A DNA stretch of 43,308 nucleotides, taken from the NCBI GenBank assembly GCA_024743255.1, contig JANSWY010000036.1:1-43308 (forward strand), written 5' to 3'. A program made the translations under genes and the position numbers. Under the pieces are notes generated by a model. It was not told the DNA's origin. It searched no databases and saw only the letters and a program-made list of their open reading frames with translations. Positions 1 through 8,965 of this stretch are shown here, piece after piece. The DNA is from a bacterium. Lineage in GTDB: Bacteria; Bacteroidota; Bacteroidia; Cytophagales; Cyclobacteriaceae. Within the stretch, counting starts at the first letter, position 1. Each line of letters opens with the position of its first letter.

Positions 1-932
1 TGAAAGGTTCTGCCTTGAAAAAGGGAGAGAAAGTCCTTAAAGATTGTGAGAACGCTGGAGTTAATACCGTATTCTACACGAATAAACTTTATCCGGTAAG
101 GCTAAAACAATTGGCAGATGCCCCTCCTCTCCTGTATACAAAAGGAAATTGTGATTTAAACCCCGATAAGTCTGTTGGGATTGTTGGAACCAGGAAGGCA
201 ACAAATTATGGTAAACAGGTTACAGAAGATATTGTCTCTGACTTAAATAAACACAACCCATCCATTATCTCCGGTTTAGCTTATGGTATTGATATCGCTG
301 CTCATAAGGCGTCTTTAGAGCAAGTGTTACCAACCATTGGAGTCTTAGCTGGAGGTCTTGATAAAATCTATCCAGCGATCCACAAAAGCACTGCTGAGAA
401 AATGCTCGAAATGGGAGGAATCATCTCAGAGAATCCACCTGGCACTAAACCAGATGCCCACTTATTTCCTGCCAGAAATAGAATCATCGCAGGGCTATCA
501 GATGCTTTGGTTGTAGTAGAAGCTGCTGCAAAAGGAGGTGCACTGATTACTGCTGAAATTGCATATAGTTATGAAAGACCGCTATTTGCTGTGCCAGGTA
601 ATATCGGAAATAAGTACTCTGAAGGATGTAACAAGCTTATTAGAAACAATAAAGCTAATATCTACAGTGAAATTGCAGCTTTGGAATACTTAATGGGCTG
701 GGATGCTGAAAATCCTGCTGTTCAAAAGCCTTCAATGGATATTTCAGAGTTTGACCAAAGTGAACAACCTCTACTTCAGCTTTTGCAAAACTCTGAAGAT
801 GGAATGCTGATTGATGAACTGGCCTGGAAATCACAGACTTCAATTAACCAAACCGCTTCTTTGCTACTTGGTCTTGAGTTTAAAGGAGTTGTGAAGTTAT
901 TGCCAGGGAAACGTTACAGCCTTAAGTATTAG
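1..932 (+). CDS. dprA: DNA-processing protein DprA, 5' end outside window
   Basis: DprA loads RecA onto incoming single-stranded DNA during natural transformation. The reading frame is open to the left edge (first full codon at base 3), so about 55-60 N-terminal residues (the SAM-like domain) lie outside the window; the TTG at 15 is probably not the real start. The visible part carries the Rossmann-like DprA core, with the motifs GIVGTRKAT, SGLAYGIDIAAHKASL, GVLAGGLDKIYP, FPARNRIIAGLSDALVVVEA and GALITAEIA. The last ~60 residues (from about SEQPLLQLL) look like the usual C-terminal winged-helix domain. The stop overlaps the 3' end of the convergent membrane-protein gene by 11 bases. Family assignment is secure. 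Confidence 0.96.
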   Translation, partial: KGSALKKGEKVLKDCENAGVNTVFYTNKLYPVRLKQLADAPPLLYTKGNCDLNPDKSVGIVGTRKATNYGKQVTEDIVSDLNKHNPSIISGLAYGIDIAAHKASLEQVLPTIGVLAGGLDKIYPAIHKSTAEKMLEMGGIISENPPGTKPDAHLFPARNRIIAGLSDALVVVEAAAKGGALITAEIAYSYERPLFAVPGNIGNKYSEGCNKLIRNNKANIYSEIAALEYLMGWDAENPAVQKPSMDISEFDQSEQPLLQLLQNSEDGMLIDELAWKSQTSINQTASLLLGLEFKGVVKLLPGKRYSLKY

Positions 933-1599
933 ATGGTTTATAACTTACACAATAAACAGTTAGCAGTGTAAAAGCTAAAAATATCGAGGTAGTGAACCAT
1001 GCAACTTGCTGTGGCTCTCCATTAAATGCACTTAGCGAAAGTAAAAATGGAACCATAAATAGTCCTCCAAACACCTTTGAGTAAATTCCTCTGGTAAATA
1101 AAACCGTACTAATTCCAGCAAAGACAATTGCTATAGCCTCCCACTTTACCCAAGTGAAGATTTGAAGCCTTTCCAAATTTGGTTGGTAATCACCAGAACC
1201 TCCAAAAAGTGAGGTGATGTTCAAGAGCTGAATATTTTCCATTACATCTCCAAGGAAAGCACATGCAACTAATAAATAGCCGAATCTCAAAGTCTGGGCT
1301 CCTCTAACAGTAAAATTCTCTTTCCAAAAGAAAAACAACATACCACAATAGACAAGCATAAACACAAAGTCAATATAATGACCAGTGTCGATTGCCTTAA
1401 TTGCATCTGCATTCAATAACGAAAGCAACTGATTAATCTGCTCAGGATTTTCCACAAACTCCAGAGCTATGATAAAACTACCATATCCCTCAACCTTCAA
1501 GGATGGAAAAAACATACCCATAGTAACTGTACAAGCAATTAACGGAAGAGCAAACAATCCAATTTTGGCTAGTGGAAACTTTTGAGTGTAACTTTTCAT
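922..1599 (-). CDS. hypothetical membrane protein, 225 aa
   Basis: I do not recognise this family. The protein is strongly hydrophobic, with about five or six predicted membrane segments. The first is near residues 12-31 (IGLFALPLIACTVTMGMFF) and there are clear later ones around 78-92, 103-117, 150-166 and 175-215. A short non-membrane loop after the first segment contains an Asn/Glu-rich stretch (ENPEQINQLLSLLNADAIK). It follows the HMG-CoA lyase gene with a single base between the lyase stop TAG and this ATG, so the two are almost certainly cotranscribed. Its end overlaps the dprA stop on the other strand. No catalytic motif is visible. Function unknown; being an integral inner-membrane protein is the only firm statement. 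Confidence 0.8.
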   Translation of the reverse strand: MKSYTQKFPLAKIGLFALPLIACTVTMGMFFPSLKVEGYGSFIIALEFVENPEQINQLLSLLNADAIKAIDTGHYIDFVFMLVYCGMLFFFWKENFTVRGAQTLRFGYLLVACAFLGDVMENIQLLNITSLFGGSGDYQPNLERLQIFTWVKWEAIAIVFAGISTVLFTRGIYSKVFGGLFMVPFLLSLSAFNGEPQQVAWFTTSIFLAFTLLTVYCVSYKPSNT

Positions 1600-1600
1600 A

Positions 1601-2452
1601 CTAGTGACCTAAAAATATAGAAGGAGCAATATTCATAGAATTTGTTAAAGCTTCCTGATCTAGTTTATCTGCATCAGCATATTTGTTGGCATATTCAATA
1701 ATAGTTTCGGTAGCGATATTTCCTACCAGTACATCATCTGCCATTGGACAACCACCAAAACCATTAATTGCGCCATCAAACCTTCTACAACCAGCTTTAT
1801 AAGCAGCATCTATTTTTGACATGGCAGTATCTCTATCAGAGTGCAGGTGAGCTCCAAATTCTACATTAGGGAATTCCTTTAATAGCGAACTAAAAAGTGT
1901 GGTGATATTTTCTTCATTAGACACTCCAACGGTATCCGCTAATGAAATAATCTCTACTTCCATTTTGATCAATCTGTCAACAAACTTCGCCACATATTCC
2001 ATTTCATATGGGTCTCCATATGGATTACCGAATCCCATTGAAAGATAGGTCACCAGTACTTTGTTATGTTTTTTACAGATATCCTGTATCTCCTGAAGTG
2101 ACTCAAATGCCTGATCGATTGACTTATTGGTATTTTTTTGCTGGAAAGTCTCTGAAATAGAAAGAGGGAATCCTAAATAATCGATTTCCTGATGATCTTT
2201 GGCAATATCAGCACCCCTGGTATTCGCAATAATTGCCAGCAACCAGGATTTAGTAGATGATAAATCTAATTGTGACAATACCTCCGCTGTATCGCGAAGC
2301 TGTGGAATAGCTTTTGGAGAAACGAAACTTCCAAAGTCAATGGTATCAAAACCCACTTTTAGCAATTCGTTTATGTATTTGATTTTGAGTTCTGTTGGCA
2401 CAAAATCATGCAATCCCTGCATGGCATCTCGGGGGCACTCAATGATTTTCAT
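1601..2452 (-). CDS. hydroxymethylglutaryl-CoA lyase family protein
   Basis: HMG-CoA lyases cleave HMG-CoA to acetoacetate and acetyl-CoA, the last step of leucine breakdown, in the cytoplasm. The 283-residue protein is a DRE-TIM/HMGL-like barrel. The N-terminal motif ECPRDAMQ (residues 5-12) replaces the usual VGPRDGLQ, with the key Arg8-Asp9 kept. The metal ligands are in AHLHSD (His202, His204). The active-site Cys is Cys235 in the loop GFGGCPMADD, followed by GNIATE, which matches the family signature around the catalytic cysteine. The length is normal for bacterial enzymes. It heads a two-gene unit with the downstream membrane protein and is divergent from the CapA gene (61 bases between starts). 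An HMGL-like aldolase of altered specificity cannot be excluded, given the changed N-terminal motif. Confidence 0.88.
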   Translation of the reverse strand: MKIIECPRDAMQGLHDFVPTELKIKYINELLKVGFDTIDFGSFVSPKAIPQLRDTAEVLSQLDLSSTKSWLLAIIANTRGADIAKDHQEIDYLGFPLSISETFQQKNTNKSIDQAFESLQEIQDICKKHNKVLVTYLSMGFGNPYGDPYEMEYVAKFVDRLIKMEVEIISLADTVGVSNEENITTLFSSLLKEFPNVEFGAHLHSDRDTAMSKIDAAYKAGCRRFDGAINGFGGCPMADDVLVGNIATETIIEYANKYADADKLDQEALTNSMNIAPSIFLGH

Positions 2453-2513
2453 TTATCAAGATTAATGTTTCAGCGAAATTAATGTAATTTGGCAACAACC
2501 AGATGACCTTTCA

Positions 2514-3746
2514 ATGAAGAAACATTTATTCTGCTTCTTACTGCTTGCCATTATTGGCTATTCAGCAATTGCTCAAAGTGATTCCACGATAGTTCAACCC
2601 AATGACACCTTAATGGCACAAGTTGATACGATTACTAATAATCCAAAAGTAGCTGTTGATACCAGTACAACAGAACCTGAAATAAAGGAGTTCAGCCTTA
2701 TATTCACTGGCGATGTGATGCAGCATGATCCACAGATCAAAGGAGCCTATAATCCAGTCACCAAGGAATATGAATACGATTCTACTTTCCATTATATGAC
2801 GCCAATTCTAAGTTCTGCTGAATACACAATTGCTAACCTGGAATTGACCTTATCCAAAAAGCCTCCTTACACCGGTTATCCAACATTCTGTTCAAATGAA
2901 AATCTTGCTGTTTCATTGAAGAATTCCGGAGTGGACTGCCTTGTTACTGCCAATAATCACTCTTGTGATAAAAGAAAAAGAGGAATAGTAAAAACGATTA
3001 ACATATTAGATAGCCTTCAATTCCCTCATACAGGCACTTTCCTCACTCAAGCAGCCCGAGATACTCTTTACCCAATGATAATTGATGAATATGGCTTTAA
3101 ACTGGCATTACTAAACTATACATATGGCACCAACGGAATACCAGTACCAAAAGGAACTGTGGTTAATTTGATCGATAAGGTTCAGATCAAAAAAGATCTT
3201 GAGAGAGCCAAACAATCTAAACCTGATAAGATCATAGTGATTACTCATTGGGGATATGAGTACAAATCTCTTCCAAACAAGCAACAAAAGGATCTGGCGG
3301 ATTATATGGTGAAAAATGGTGCTGATATCATTATTGGAATGCATCCACATGTTTTACAACCTATGGAAAACTATTATGACACTCTACTCAAGAAGGATGT
3401 GGTAAAGGTTTACTCTTTGGGGAACTTCATATCCAATCAAAGAAGAAGGAAAACAGATGGTGGAGCAATTGTTAGAATTGAATTACAAAAGCAGGATTCT
3501 GTAGTGACAGTTTCAGAAGTAGGGCATGTTCTAACATGGATTGATCGCAAGCAAATTGGGAAAAGAATGTATTGGTATATCCTACCAGCTTCATACTATG
3601 AACAGCATCCTGAGTTGCTGTCCAAAGCTTCGAAGGAGAAAATGGATTTATTCATTGACGATAGTAGGAAACTGTTGAAGAAGCATAATATTAATTTTCC
3701 GGAATATGTGTGGAAAGAGGAAATTGGGAATTGGGTATTAAAATGA
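2514..3746 (+). CDS. CapA-family metallophosphatase (PGA_cap), exported
   Basis: This is a member of the CapA/PgsA-like calcineurin-fold family, first described in poly-gamma-glutamate capsule synthesis; in most Bacteroidota its substrate is unknown. Residues 1-20 form a signal peptide (LLLAIIGYSAIAQS), followed by a Thr/Asp-rich linker to about residue 60. The domain then runs to about residue 350, with the family motifs FTGDVMQHDP, TIANLELTLS, TANNHSCDKRKRG, VITHWGYEY, IGMHPHVLQPME and VYSLGNFISNQ, which supply the Asp/His/Asn metal ligands. No other capsule gene is adjacent, so a capsule role is not supported here; periplasmic or surface phosphoesterase/hydrolase activity is the safer reading. 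A strong hairpin follows the stop. Confidence 0.9.
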   Translation: MKKHLFCFLLLAIIGYSAIAQSDSTIVQPNDTLMAQVDTITNNPKVAVDTSTTEPEIKEFSLIFTGDVMQHDPQIKGAYNPVTKEYEYDSTFHYMTPILSSAEYTIANLELTLSKKPPYTGYPTFCSNENLAVSLKNSGVDCLVTANNHSCDKRKRGIVKTINILDSLQFPHTGTFLTQAARDTLYPMIIDEYGFKLALLNYTYGTNGIPVPKGTVVNLIDKVQIKKDLERAKQSKPDKIIVITHWGYEYKSLPNKQQKDLADYMVKNGADIIIGMHPHVLQPMENYYDTLLKKDVVKVYSLGNFISNQRRRKTDGGAIVRIELQKQDSVVTVSEVGHVLTWIDRKQIGKRMYWYILPASYYEQHPELLSKASKEKMDLFIDDSRKLLKKHNINFPEYVWKEEIGNWVLK

Positions 3747-3770
3747 AAAAACCGGAGGAAACCTCCGGTC
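3745..3770. terminator. bidirectional-looking hairpin, strongest on minus strand
   Basis: A perfect 8-bp stem ACCGGAGG (3751-3758) / CCTCCGGT (3762-3769) with loop AAA follows the CapA stop directly. Read on the plus strand the U-tract is poor (CATTTATC). Read on the minus strand the stem is followed by six T residues, a classic intrinsic terminator. It may therefore stop antisense read-through from the metH-metF-dinB operon as well as ending the capA transcript. Confidence 0.75.
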
Positions 3771-3879
3771 ATTTATCACCTACTTAATCAAAAAACTCTA
3801 TGAAACACATAAAACTATTACTTGGTACTTAGATACATCCTGGAGCAAAAGGTTTAATGGGACTAGAAAAAAAATTTAA

Positions 3880-4755
3880 ATGACTAAGAAGCTGAAGGGA
3901 GATTACATCAAAAACACGATGTTAATTAACCTCTCGATGTTGATCATAAGTACTTCCGGAGTTTTGGGACGCTACATTACTTTACCCCCTCCTATCACAA
4001 TCTGGTGGAGATGTCTATTGGGTACTATTTTCATTGGGCTCTTTTGTGTCGTTATTGGGTTAGACTTTAAATTAAAAGCTCGCAAAGATGCTTCCAACAT
4101 CATCGCTTCGGGGTTCTTTTTGGGATTACACTGGGTGACCTATTTTTATGCACTACAATATTCGAATGTTGCAATTGCGATGCTGGCATTGTTTACTTAC
4201 CCAATGGTTACTTCCTTACTTGAGCCAATTATCCTGAAGACCAAGTTTCGTTTAGATCATATTTTATTCGGCCTAATAATCCTGGTTGCTGTTTTTTTTC
4301 TGGCTCCATCATTTGATATAGCGGATGGAAATACCAAAGGTGTGATTTTCGGTATCATTTCTTCTATTGGGTATTCCCTGAGAAATCTGATTCTTAAAAA
4401 CCAGGTCACTCAGTACCAAAGCAGTATGTTGATGTTTTATCAGCTGGCAACACTTTCAATACTTCTGATCCCGTTTTTGTTTGTATTCAAGGAAGTAAGC
4501 ATGCTCCATCAATGGGAAGCTATTGTTACTCTGGCATTATTTACAACAGCAGTAGGACATACATTATTTGTGATGAGCCTTAAATACTTCTCTGTTAGTA
4601 CTGCTAGTATCATTAGCAGTCTACAGCCTGTTTATGGAATTTTCCTGGCCTTTATTTTATTGGATGAAATACCAGCCGGACGAACAATTATCGGAGGAAT
4701 AATGATCTTGGCGACTGTGGTTATTGCAAGTCTTAGATCATACAAGGATCACTAA
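3880..4755 (+). CDS. EamA/DMT-family transporter, 10 TM
   Basis: This is an inner-membrane permease of the drug/metabolite transporter superfamily (EamA type), which usually exports or exchanges amino acids, nucleotide-like compounds or other small metabolites. The 291-residue protein has the family layout of two five-helix EamA repeats: residues ~15-140 (with WWRCLLGTIFIGL and GLHWVTYFYALQYSNVAIAM) and ~150-285 (GVIFGIISSIGYSLRN, ending in ISSLQPVYGIFLAFILLDEIPAGRTIIGG). The second-repeat motif SLQPVYGxxxAxxxLxExP is diagnostic. Substrate cannot be predicted. The stop overlaps the end of the convergent DinB-like gene by four bases. A 133-base spacer with the CapA hairpin separates it from the upstream gene. 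Confidence 0.9.
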   Translation: MTKKLKGDYIKNTMLINLSMLIISTSGVLGRYITLPPPITIWWRCLLGTIFIGLFCVVIGLDFKLKARKDASNIIASGFFLGLHWVTYFYALQYSNVAIAMLALFTYPMVTSLLEPIILKTKFRLDHILFGLIILVAVFFLAPSFDIADGNTKGVIFGIISSIGYSLRNLILKNQVTQYQSSMLMFYQLATLSILLIPFLFVFKEVSMLHQWEAIVTLALFTTAVGHTLFVMSLKYFSVSTASIISSLQPVYGIFLAFILLDEIPAGRTIIGGIMILATVVIASLRSYKDH

Positions 4756-5219
4756 TCTTTATTATAAAATCTGTGCATCTGACGAATTTGGCCCAAATGA
4801 TAAATATCGTGCTGAATTGTCCCGTTGATAAGGTAATCAAAGTTGTATTTTCTTTCTGGAACTGTTTGCGTTAATATTTCGTCACTGGTTGATTCCAAGG
4901 TATCAAGCAATTTGGACTGAAGAGCATTGGTTTCATCCAGTAGCTCTTTCCATGAATAGTCAACCACCTTTTTGCTCCAATCCAATTCGCTATCTGGTTC
5001 AATGGCATAATTGCCATTTCCCTTTAACATTTCAAGCATATTATTTCTCCAGGCATTAACATGTACCAGGACTTCAGCGATTGAATGGGTGAATCCTGCA
5101 TCCTTTTTGAAGACATCTTTTTCTTTGAGATCATTCAACGTTTTTTCAAATGGAATACCATACCACGGTACTCCATTCCAAACTTGTTCAAATTGTTGCT
5201 GGTAGAACTTAATGCTCAT
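4752..5219 (-). CDS. DinB-like metal-binding four-helix protein
   Basis: DinB/YfiT-fold proteins are four-helix bundles carrying a three-histidine metal site; several act as thiol-dependent S-transferases (bacillithiol, mycothiol), many are uncharacterised. This 155-residue protein has the expected ligands: His53 in VLVHVNAWR and His137/His141 in QHDIYHLGQIRQMHRFY. The start chosen is the ATG at 5219, which shares its A with the metF stop (TGATG), rather than the TTG one codon upstream. It is the last gene of the metH-metH-metF unit, so it should be under the same SAM riboswitch. A role in methyl or thiol chemistry linked to methionine is tempting but is only inference from position. Its end overlaps the eamA stop. 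Confidence 0.85.
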   Translation of the reverse strand: MSIKFYQQQFEQVWNGVPWYGIPFEKTLNDLKEKDVFKKDAGFTHSIAEVLVHVNAWRNNMLEMLKGNGNYAIEPDSELDWSKKVVDYSWKELLDETNALQSKLLDTLESTSDEILTQTVPERKYNFDYLINGTIQHDIYHLGQIRQMHRFYNKD

Positions 5220-6172
5220 CAAAATAATTCTTTTGCAATTCTGTAAACGGAATTTGATTTCCCCATACTGTAATAATGTATCACCGGAGCTCCTCTTTCA
5301 ATTAATTCCCTGGTTTGCTTGATTCCCCACTCTACACCAACTTCTCTTACTTGCTTGTTGTCTTTACACTTCTCAACCTCATCAAATAATTCCTCTGGGA
5401 TATCAATATGGAATATGCTCGGTAAAACGCTTAGCTGCTTCTTGGTTGTCATCGGTTTAAGCCCGGGAATAATTGGAACTTTAATCCCCGCTTCTCTACA
5501 AGCATCAACAAAATCAAAGTACTTCTGATTATCGAAGAACATCTGCGTTACAATGTATTCAGCGCCCGCATCAATTTTAGCTTTCAGGTATTTCAAGTCT
5601 GCCTTAAGATTTGGAGATTCAAAGTGCTTTTCCGGGTATCCTGCCACTCCAATACAAAAGTTAGTTGGATTTGCATTCTCCAGCTCAGGATCCTGATAGG
5701 CACCACTATTCATTTCCATTAATTGCTCCACCAACTCAATGGCATAGTTATTACCATTTTCCTCTGGAACAAACTTATTGTCAGGCTTCATGTAATCCCC
5801 ACGAATTGCTAATGCGTTATCAATTCCCAGGAAGTGAAGGTCAATTAAGGCGTTTTCAGTTTCCTCTTTAGTAAAGCCACCACAAATAATGTGAGGTACA
5901 GGATCTACATCATATCTATGTTTGATAGCAGAACAAATACCAACAGTTCCTGGTCTTTTTCTTACGCTTACCCTATCAAATCCTCCATCCTTTCGGCTTC
6001 TAAGTACATGCTCTTCCCGGTGGTAGGTCACATCAATAAAAGGAGGCTTAAATTCCATCAATGGGTCAATATTATCAAACAATGTCTGAATACTATCACC
6101 TTTTAATGGAGGGATTACCTCAAGTGAAAAAAGTGTTTTTTTAGCTCTTTTTATATGTTGTGTTACTTTCAT
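5219..6172 (-). CDS. metF: methylenetetrahydrofolate reductase
   Basis: MetF reduces 5,10-methylene-tetrahydrofolate to 5-methyl-tetrahydrofolate using FAD and NADH, making the methyl donor used by MetH. The 317-residue protein is a complete TIM barrel: SLEVIPPLKGD near the N terminus contains the catalytic Glu, followed by DVTYHRE, CGGFTKEETENAL, LGIDNALAIRGDYM (FAD-binding strand region), FCIGVAGYPEKH, AKIDAGAEYIVTQMFFDN and PIIPGLKPM. All are standard MetF landmarks. It sits 24 bases after metH and overlaps the next gene by one base (TGATG), so it is translationally coupled to the DinB-like gene. Regulation by SAM through the upstream riboswitch is expected for the whole unit. Confidence 0.97.
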   Translation of the reverse strand: MKVTQHIKRAKKTLFSLEVIPPLKGDSIQTLFDNIDPLMEFKPPFIDVTYHREEHVLRSRKDGGFDRVSVRKRPGTVGICSAIKHRYDVDPVPHIICGGFTKEETENALIDLHFLGIDNALAIRGDYMKPDNKFVPEENGNNYAIELVEQLMEMNSGAYQDPELENANPTNFCIGVAGYPEKHFESPNLKADLKYLKAKIDAGAEYIVTQMFFDNQKYFDFVDACREAGIKVPIIPGLKPMTTKKQLSVLPSIFHIDIPEELFDEVEKCKDNKQVREVGVEWGIKQTRELIERGAPVIHYYSMGKSNSVYRIAKELF

Positions 6173-6196
6173 TCTTATTGAATTTCCTATTAGGAA

Positions 6197-8926
6197 TTAT
6201 TTATAATTTAGGTTTGGTGCCAACCATTTTTCAGCTTGATCCAGAGACATGCCTTTTCTTTGAGCATAATCTTCCAATTGATCTTTTCCGATTTTCCCCA
6301 GTCCAAAATACTTGGCTTCTGGGTGAGCGAAGTAGAACCCACTTACTGATGCAGCAGGGTACATTGCAAAGCTCTCGGTAAGTTCAATTCCAGTGTTTTT
6401 CTCCACCTCAAGCAGGTCAAATAAAATTCTCTTCTCAGTATGATCAGGACAAGCAGGATAACCTGGAGCTGGTCTGATGCCCTGATATTTTTCACGTATT
6501 AGCGCTTCATTATCCAGTTCTTCCATGCTATCGTATCCCCATGACTCTTTTCTTACTTTTTCATGCATCAATTCAGCAAACGCTTCTGCCAGTCTATCAG
6601 CAAGTGCCTTTACCATAATTGCGTTGTAATCGTCATGATCAGCCTCGTATTTTTTGATAAGCTTCTCAATTCCAATCCCGGCAGTAACTGCGAAACCACC
6701 CAGGTAGTCTGGAGCTCCATTTGGTTGAATAAAATCAGCTAACGATAAATTAGGTAAATTAGAACCTTTCTTGCCTTGTTGCCTTAGAAAATGGAAGGTT
6801 GAAACGCTATTTGCCCTGTCTTCAGTATCAAAAACAGTCACATCATCTTCATTGGGCTTACTTGCTGGATAAATACCAATAACCGCGTTTGCCTGAAGCA
6901 ATTTTTTATCAACGATTTCATCAAGCATTTTTACGGCATCCTGGTGAAGTTTCTTTGCTTCATCTCCAATAACTTCATCTTCCAAAATCTGCGGAAACTT
7001 ACCCTTCAGCATCCAGGTTTGAAAGAAAGGTGTCCAATCTATATATTCTCTTATTTCCTCCAAAGGATAATTTTCAAACACCTGATTACCGATTTGGTTC
7101 GGTTTAGAAACTAGTTCTGGTCCTGGTGATATTTGAAGTTTGTTTTCCTGAGCCTGAGCAAATGGTATGTAGTTCTTGTCCTTCTTTCTACTCGCGTAAT
7201 CTTCTCTAAACTGTGCATACTCCTCTTTAATCTTATTGAAATAATTCAAAGAGGTATTTTCACCAATAAGATCTCCTGCTACTGTCACACTTCTGGAAGC
7301 ATCCAAAACATGTACAACTGCACCAGAATATTCAGGGTCTATCTTTACTGCAGTATGGATTCTTGATGTGGTAGCTCCACCTATAAGCAAAGGAACTTTC
7401 ATATTTCTTTTTTCCATTTCCTGAGCCACGCCTACCATTTCATCTAATGATGGAGTGATCAGTCCACTAAGCCCGATAATATCTACATTATGTTCTTGAG
7501 CAGCATCAAGGATTTTCTCAGTAGGCACCATCACTCCCAGGTCAATGATCTCGTAGTTATTACAAGCCAACACGACTCCCACAATATTTTTTCCAATATC
7601 ATGGACATCACCTTTTACAGTGGCCAATAATATTTTGGCATTCGACGATTGATCATTGCCAGCAGCTTTTTCAGCTTCCAGGTATGGCAATAAGTAAGCC
7701 ACCGCTTTCTTCATCACCCGAGCAGACTTCACTACCTGAGGCAAAAACATCTTTCCAGAACCAAATAGATCACCTACCACATTCATTCCATCCATAAGAG
7801 GGCCTTCTATTACGTGAAGTGGTCTTTCTACTTTCTGACGAGCCTCCTCAGTATCTTTATCTATATACTCAACAATTCCTTTGACCAGAGCGTGTTCAAG
7901 ACGTTTTTCAACTGAATTCTCTCTCCACTTTTCATCCTTCTCCTTAACCTTGCCAGTACCTTTTACAGTTTCAGCGTAATCTAATAGTCTTTCAGTAGCG
8001 TCATCCCTTCTGTCTAAAAGTACATCTTCCACTTTCTCCAGTAGTTCTTTAGGAATGTCATCATACACTTCCAACATAGTTGGGTTTACAATACCCATAT
8101 CCATTCCCTGATTGATTGCATGATAGAGAAATGCTGAGTGCATGGCCTCTCTAACAGCATTATTTCCCCGGAACGAAAAAGACACATTACTCACACCCCC
8201 ACTCACATGTGCAGCAGAAAGATTCTCTCTTACCCATCTGGTCCCCTGGAAGAAATCAAGTGCATTTTTTCTATGTTCTTCAATTCCAGTTGCTACAGGA
8301 AAGATATTTAAATCGAATATGATGTCTTCAGGAGGAAAGTTGACTTTAGGTCCTGTTAGTATGTCATAAGATCTCTTAACGATCTCAACACGCCGATCAT
8401 AATTATCTGCCTGACCAACCTCATCAAATGCCATCACAATGACTGCAGCTCCGTATCTTTTGACGACTTTAGCCTGATGAATAAACTCTTCCTCCCCACC
8501 TTTTAGACTAATAGAGTTCACAACACCTTTCCCCTGAATACATTGCAAACCAGCCTCAATGATCTCCCACTTGGAGCTATCGATCATCACTGGAATTCTG
8601 GCAATATCTGGTTCTGCGGCCATTAGGTTAAGGAACTTCACCATGGCTTCTTTTCCATCAAGCATACCCTCATCCATGTTAACATCGATGATCTGGGCAC
8701 CACCTTCAACTTGATCCCTTGCAATAGAGAGAGCCTCCTCAAAATTTTCTTCTTTGATCAGCCTAAGAAACTTTCTGGAACCGGTAACATTAGTTCGTTC
8801 TCCAACATTGACGAAATTAGTTTCTGGAGTCACTACAAGAGGTTCCAGTCCACTTAGTTTCATGAAAGGATGATTATGCCACTTAAACTCGTATTTGCCT
8901 GGGTAGTCTGGATGTATTTGGGACAT
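6197..8926 (-). CDS. metH: cobalamin-dependent methionine synthase, pterin/B12/AdoMet part
   Basis: This protein makes up the C-terminal three quarters of MetH. Domains in order: methyl-tetrahydrofolate (pterin)-binding barrel, about residues 30-295 ([44 protein letters not shown]); helical cap about 335-425; B12-binding Rossmann domain about 428-560 with the DxHxxG motif, whose His442 is the lower axial cobalt ligand; and the reactivation domain about 600-905 with [15 protein letters not shown], which binds S-adenosylmethionine. The homocysteine/zinc domain is missing and is encoded by the gene immediately upstream (24-base gap), so the two proteins must work as a pair. Together they match the ~1230 residues of one-piece MetH. 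The spacer before this gene consists of degenerate 7-base repeats. Confidence 0.97.
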   Translation of the reverse strand: MSQIHPDYPGKYEFKWHNHPFMKLSGLEPLVVTPETNFVNVGERTNVTGSRKFLRLIKEENFEEALSIARDQVEGGAQIIDVNMDEGMLDGKEAMVKFLNLMAAEPDIARIPVMIDSSKWEIIEAGLQCIQGKGVVNSISLKGGEEEFIHQAKVVKRYGAAVIVMAFDEVGQADNYDRRVEIVKRSYDILTGPKVNFPPEDIIFDLNIFPVATGIEEHRKNALDFFQGTRWVRENLSAAHVSGGVSNVSFSFRGNNAVREAMHSAFLYHAINQGMDMGIVNPTMLEVYDDIPKELLEKVEDVLLDRRDDATERLLDYAETVKGTGKVKEKDEKWRENSVEKRLEHALVKGIVEYIDKDTEEARQKVERPLHVIEGPLMDGMNVVGDLFGSGKMFLPQVVKSARVMKKAVAYLLPYLEAEKAAGNDQSSNAKILLATVKGDVHDIGKNIVGVVLACNNYEIIDLGVMVPTEKILDAAQEHNVDIIGLSGLITPSLDEMVGVAQEMEKRNMKVPLLIGGATTSRIHTAVKIDPEYSGAVVHVLDASRSVTVAGDLIGENTSLNYFNKIKEEYAQFREDYASRKKDKNYIPFAQAQENKLQISPGPELVSKPNQIGNQVFENYPLEEIREYIDWTPFFQTWMLKGKFPQILEDEVIGDEAKKLHQDAVKMLDEIVDKKLLQANAVIGIYPASKPNEDDVTVFDTEDRANSVSTFHFLRQQGKKGSNLPNLSLADFIQPNGAPDYLGGFAVTAGIGIEKLIKKYEADHDDYNAIMVKALADRLAEAFAELMHEKVRKESWGYDSMEELDNEALIREKYQGIRPAPGYPACPDHTEKRILFDLLEVEKNTGIELTESFAMYPAASVSGFYFAHPEAKYFGLGKIGKDQLEDYAQRKGMSLDQAEKWLAPNLNYK

Positions 8927-8930
8927 ATTT

Positions 8931-8965
8931 TAGATGCTAGACTTTAGATATTAGACAATAGACTT
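8931..8965. repeat. five tandem degenerate heptamers (TAGAYNN)
   Basis: Plus-strand units are TAGATGC, TAGACTT, TAGATAT, TAGACAA and TAGACTT, end to end without gaps. The array spans the last codons and stop of the homocysteine-domain gene (coding strand ...AAG TCT ATT GTC TAA) and most of the spacer before the next metH gene. Because the unit is not a multiple of three, gain or loss of a unit would change the C terminus or the spacing of the two genes. Confidence 0.75.

Noticed and set aside
2514-3746. Capsule (poly-gamma-glutamate) locus
   Set aside because: Only a CapA-like protein is present; no CapB/CapC or other capsule genes are adjacent.
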